NCBI GenBank assembly: GCA_029948255.1
Contig: JALIZF010001490.1
Coordinates: 295,602-359,601, forward strand
DNA from: Telmatactis stephensoni
Lineage: Eukaryota > Cnidaria > Anthozoa > Actiniaria > Isophelliidae
Reading direction: 5' to 3'
DNA: 64,000 bases
Shown here: in pieces, positions 59,889 through 64,000 of the stretch
Position numbering within the stretch: position 1 is the stretch's first letter
Layout of the letters: the number at the start of each line of letters is the position of its first letter
Translations under genes and position numbers: made by a program
The notes under the pieces: model-generated
What the model saw: only the letters and a program-made list of their open reading frames with translations
The model's database searches: none
What the model was told of the DNA's origin: nothing

Positions 59889-60301
59889 GGCGAAACACAA
59901 AGTTTGGCCTGTCCGACAATGTTGCAGTGGAAAGCGCTGGACAAGGCTTCATAAAAGGCGTCGGCTTCGCACTTTTATGGAGTATCAAACTTCCACGACT
60001 TTCATTGACTTCAGTGATAATTTTCTGTTTTCGATGACCACAATTGAGGTGATACTTTGTGATACTAAAACTTTGCATATTCAGATTTTCTGTTATTTCC
60101 ATCAAACTGATTACTTTCCATTGGGAGGGAAAAATCATACCTTTTTCCTCACAAGAAAGTACCAGTTTTTTTTCCTCATGTTATTTTCAATCGGGTTTTC
60201 CTTTATTTAAATTCTCATAGTTTCCCGGGTCTTTCGCGGCCGTCCCGTACGAACCACGCCCTTCTAATCAATAAGCAAAATGGCTTGAGATTGTTTCTTA
60301 C

Positions 60302-60387
60302 TTTTAAACCAAGTACGTTCTCAAATCTTGGAGAGACAAAAGACCAAGCTCCCATGTTTCTGTGCTCCTCTTGGCTCCAGATGAATT
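60302..60387 (-). CDS. DHTKD1: DHTKD1, penultimate coding exon
   Basis: After TTTTGGTAG the exon completes a Glu codon and encodes [20 protein letters not shown]..., ending at the donor AAA/GTAAGA. WSQEE..NMG.WSFV.PRFE is the highly conserved segment near the end of 2-oxoacid dehydrogenase E1 subunits (OGDH/DHTKD1 family). The tail in the next exon fits DHTKD1 better than OGDH. Confidence 0.85.
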
Positions 60388-60389
60388 CT

Positions 60390-61830
60390 ACCAAAAGAAA
60401 AATATTGTCATAAAATCATAAATATTTCATACAGTATAACCCCGTTCCACAGGTGAACGGAGATTTTAATTTCAACCAATCAGAGCGCATTCAGCATTCC
60501 GGCCCTCGTCCCCAGGCTACTTACTTCACGGTCGACGAGTAAGTGAATCTGCCATTTTGCAACTGGAGTTTATAGTAAATTGTTTTTCATCAAGATATGT
60601 GGTGAACAACTGTAAATTTAGTCTTCTTCCTGAGTCTAACGTGTAAGTAACTGTTGTACAAATGTTGGTAAGTTTTTATAATAAACTTTTGATGTGGGAA
60701 TGTGTACTGTACTCCATTATTCCCGGAATTATTCCGTTCGGTTGACAAATATAAAAGTTATTAGCAAATTCATGCAGGTGTAGACTCGCCAAAACCCTCA
60801 AGTATACTTCCATGTTGAAAAACCTCATTTTTAAAACCATAGCCCTTATTTATAGTGCTGTAAAGCACGATATTCTTTTTGTAAACCGATTTCCTTTGGG
60901 AGACTCGCACTATCAACACGCTCGCCTCGGTCAACTCTCAAAATCACGTATTATTTGATTGCATTTATACGCTCATCAAAAATTTCAAATGCTTTCCTAG
61001 AGCCTAAAATAAAATTCAAGTATTGTCATCAAATAGAAAAGGCAAAATTTTGAGTCAAAATAACTTTCGTAACAAAGATAATAGCGATGAAATGTGCTTA
61101 CATTTTAATAAGAAAGACAGCAGCCAAAAGATTGAGCGTTAAAATGACGATACCAACAGCTTATTTGCTAAATCTTTCTTAAATACATAAACATATATTC
61201 GCTCATTAATTTTAGGAGTGGAATATTTTCGCGGAATGATAAGTTCTTGTTCCTTCAACATATCGTGACGGTATTGCGTGACACAGTTTTGATCGCTGAT
61301 AATAATGCGGTGGCAAATCGACAGGAACAGTCAAAAATTCAAGAAGACTTCTTTCAAACTCTTTTGCTAAATTATGCGATTAAAACCTTTCAGAAATAAT
61401 TTTTCTAAAATTTTAATTGTTCATCAAGGGACCTGGAAACCAGGGCCGGTCATTTTGTCCAATAATGCTTTGCGCGCCGTGCTCACCGTTCACCTGTTGC
61501 CAATGAGTCGGCATATAGAGATACTGCCTAATCCCTTGTAAACATACACCTTTAAGGTAGTTCGGGACCCTTGCTACTGCGCATCTCGCGCGCGCACTTT
61601 TATTAAAGAACATTCGCTTGTCCGTGGGAAGTCTGGGCACTAGCGAGTCAGCGATTGAAAACCGAAGAAATTCGTTCTTTGGTGAAGAAAAATAGTATTT
61701 TATCGACCAGATTCTGCAAACAAATTTATCAAAACATGTTGTACACCGTCTAAAGTAGGAGAAAAAGCTCGAACTATAAAATTTAGCGAATATTATGAGT
61801 CGAAAAACGAGCAGAGAACAACGCTAAAAT
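60390..61830. other. DHTKD1 intron, no exon seen
   Basis: Near 61560-61700 it shares a dispersed repeat with about 57540-57930 (TGGGCACTAGCGAGTCAGCGAT type). The rest is AT-rich without supported exons. Confidence 0.45.
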
Positions 61831-61835
61831 GACTG

Positions 61836-62490
61836 ATTTTTGTGGCTAGGGCCTCTATGTCATCGTGCTGTGAGTAACCACCTCAGGAACTCCACGCTCG
61901 GCAAAACTTCGGCAAGTCGACACTCGGTAAACTTCGGGACCAATTAGCAGTTTAGAATGACCTTCAGCACTGACCATGAAAAAGACTCGTAACCAATCAT
62001 CTCTCGAATATTTGCTCGTAAGCTGCCTCATGGAATAAATAACGACTGCAAACGACTGCGCCATTTTTATTTTCGTTTGTTTGTTTTGTAGAGGTGAGTG
62101 AATAACTTTTGCTTTAATGAACAATAGTATTTATCGCATGCAGCTTTCATTTAGTGTCTCTAAAGAGTGCAATGAAAGTTGTTTCTAGTTTGTACCAACT
62201 ATATGTTTACCAACATACTTCGATGTTTTAGCCACAATTCAGAGCTACAAATGTAGTCCAGAGCGAAGCGATTACAAGAAATGGAAAACAACACTCGCTG
62301 ATTCCATACAAGGAACGAAGATTGCTGATAAACAATCTCCTAATACGAAAACAAAAGCGAACTGAGCCTCTTCGGAGGATATGAGAGCCTCGTAAGAACC
62401 TAATACTCAACTAATATCCTTATAAATTCACGGACAGCTATACAATGGCTCTAGCCACATGCGCATATTATGCGCCTATTTTTTGTGTTC
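61836..62490 (-). mobile_element. dispersed ~650-bp element, copy 2 (inside a DHTKD1 intron)
   Basis: Inverted relative of 37203-37848, including GCGCATATTATGCGCC and TGGCTCTAGCCACA at one end and TTTTTGTGGCTAGGGCCTCT at the other. Small indels alter its open frame. Confidence 0.75.
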
Positions 62491-63058
62491 GTTTTCGAAG
62501 ATTTTTACCCTTTGTTCTTCTCTAACTCTTTAACTCTTCTCGTATATTAAAGAAAGAAAAATACTTCTATCGTTTCGATTTTGAGTAAATTTTTCTGTCT
62601 GATCCTGTCATTTTTCTGTCTGATCCTCCAAAGACGTGTATTCTAGAAGGCGATTTTTCGCATATTATTGTTGATCTTTCGCTTCTTTGGAAATTGCTCG
62701 GCAACAACTTAGTTCCAAGTGTTTTTCTGCATCCCAGGCTATCATTTTGTTTGCTTTTAAATACATTTTGTTGTTCCAAAATTCTTATAATTTGACGGCG
62801 GATATCGCGAGGCCATTTTTCGTAAAAAGATCCCCAAACACCCCACATCTCTCCCCTCATATCTCAAGAGCGACCTCGGTGACCCCCATTTTATTTTACA
62901 TTTTACTGATTTCCTCCTATGCGCTTCTTTCCTTGTAGGAATTTGAAGGTAAGTTTATAGTAAAAATTCATGAATCCCGAACGTTCCACTGTAGTTGGCT
63001 GTATTGATCACACAATCGCAAGTCCCAATGAAATGATGCTACGAAGTATTTGACTTGC

Positions 63059-63122
63059 CTTTAGCAGAAGGGTATCTTTTAATTTCTTTTTTAAGTAAGT
63101 CAGCAGGGAATGGTGTTAAAGC
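63059..63122 (-). CDS. DHTKD1: DHTKD1, third-last coding exon
   Basis: Acceptor TTTATCTTACAG, then ALTPFPADLLKKEIKRYPSAK, matching the E.L.PFP...L..E..KY segment that precedes the WSQEE motif in the family. It ends in phase 1 at a GC donor (AAAG/GCAAGT), and the next exon supplies the two bases to complete Glu. Earlier exons are not seen before the window edge. Confidence 0.75.
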
Positions 63123-63124
63123 CT

Positions 63125-64000
63125 GTAAGATAAAAATGGCACCACAGGTAAAGGGTGTAGCATTACAGCACACTAAAAATCGCGTTCGCACTGACCAAAA
63201 AACATTTGCGCGTACTGTGGAGGTCACACAGAATGCACGACTACTTTTTCATTATTTTTGACAAAGGAAAAGCCATTTTGCCTTTAAACAGTTCTATAAA
63301 AGCATTGCAAAACCTATCAGCTCTACTATGTTGAGTTTTAAAACATTTGCATGGGGATTAAAATTTTATATTCCTGAGTTAGCGCTAACCTTCTATCGAA
63401 CTGAGCCCAGAATGCCAGGCGACGTGCTTTACTTTTCTCTCATGTTCAGTTTAGTCCTAGCGTGCTCTAAAACTGCACTAAGCGAGCGCGCGTTTATACA
63501 TTTCTTCGCAAAAGCCTTACACTGATCAACCTATGTCTATAACGTATGGTGGACCAGGGCGAGGTTTCAGCGATGGTACACGATATGGCAACCACAGTAG
63601 CTAGCAATCTCCATCGCTGAGATAGATTTCAGTGTTGTATCCAGATGTGTTTCCATATGATCCTTGCGATTGCTAAAGACATTTTTCTGTGGTGGTATCT
63701 TTATCCTTCTGCCTTCGCATTAACGGTCTCATAGAGCAGATTTCGTACGAGTGTGAAACGGACCGCGCCGTACCGTGATCATGTCGCGATGTCTATAAAA
63801 ACATTCGAAATTCCTGTCGCAACCGTTCCGTGACCGTGCGGTGTCGTTTTCACAGTCATACGAAATCTATAGTCTATTCTATCAAAAGACGTTTGTTACA
63901 CAACCGAATCAAAATATGGCGATCAATTTGAATAACTATTGTTCTGGACTGACTAGCCTCTAGCTCATTCATGTAAAAAGGCGTGTACACGAGGCTAGTC
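63125..64000. other. upstream DHTKD1 intron; inverted-repeat remnants
   Basis: 63733-63875 has loosely inverted ends (CAGATTTCGTACGAGTGTGAAAC...GTTTTCACAGTCATACGAAATCT). 63951-64000 is a short palindrome GACTAGCCTC...GAGGCTAGTC at the window edge. No further DHTKD1 exon found. Confidence 0.45.

Noticed and set aside
59884..60010. Possible exon AFYEALSSAFHCNIVGQAK (-) inside the DHTKD1 intron
   Set aside because: Not part of DHTKD1: the flanking exons join in phase without it, and no clear splice sites were seen.

Overview
The window is eukaryotic nuclear DNA. It is AT-rich and gene-poor, with spliceosomal introns, tRNA-derived SINEs and dozens of transposable-element remnants. The repeat families, an FN2-domain secreted gene pair and a lineage-expanded HECT/integrase-type pair point to a cnidarian, most likely an anthozoan such as a stony coral. 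The species assignment is inference.

Layout. 1-4.7 kb: the 3' end of an integrase-core gene (+) converging on a decayed two-exon HECT-ligase-like gene (-), then a 21-bp minisatellite. 5.0-7.2 kb: a TA-flanked MITE, a tRNA-SINE and a Penelope-like GIY-YIG fragment. 7.4-17.75 kb: a three-level nest. The two arms of a TTAA-flanked inverted-repeat element enclose a LINE (ORF1 + intact 998-aa ORF2, (-) strand, with a roughly 420-bp tetranucleotide tail). A 5.1-kb DNA transposon splits ORF1 of that LINE. This inner transposon is the most interesting object here. It carries 20-bp terminal inverted repeats, an 862-aa transposase whose acidic and zinc-ligand spacing matches RAG1, and a convergent three-exon chromodomain gene.

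18-26 kb: mostly foldback/MITE elements, some nested inside each other. 26.4-33.1 kb: a tandemly duplicated secreted-protein locus (signal segment + Cys-rich WSC-like domain, then fibronectin type II exons). One copy is intact and the other has a damaged signal exon. 31-37 kb: a 1.2-kb foldback and LINE fragments. 38.6 kb: a small secreted-peptide ORF. 38.8-50.05 kb: an array of related repeat blocks carrying five copies of the restriction-like endonuclease tail of a non-LTR retroelement, (TTA)n tracts and MITEs. 50-58 kb: MITEs, a possible pseudogene, truncated LINEs and a tRNA-SINE. 58.9-63.1 kb: the last three exons of a real host gene, DHTKD1 (mitochondrial 2-oxoadipate dehydrogenase E1), on the (-) strand, with introns swollen by MITE and LINE insertions.

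The only clearly functional host gene is DHTKD1 (partial). The FN2 locus is a plausible host gene pair. Everything was read by eye. No database search, alignment program or splice predictor was run, so exon borders rest on visible GT/GC...AG signals plus phase agreement.
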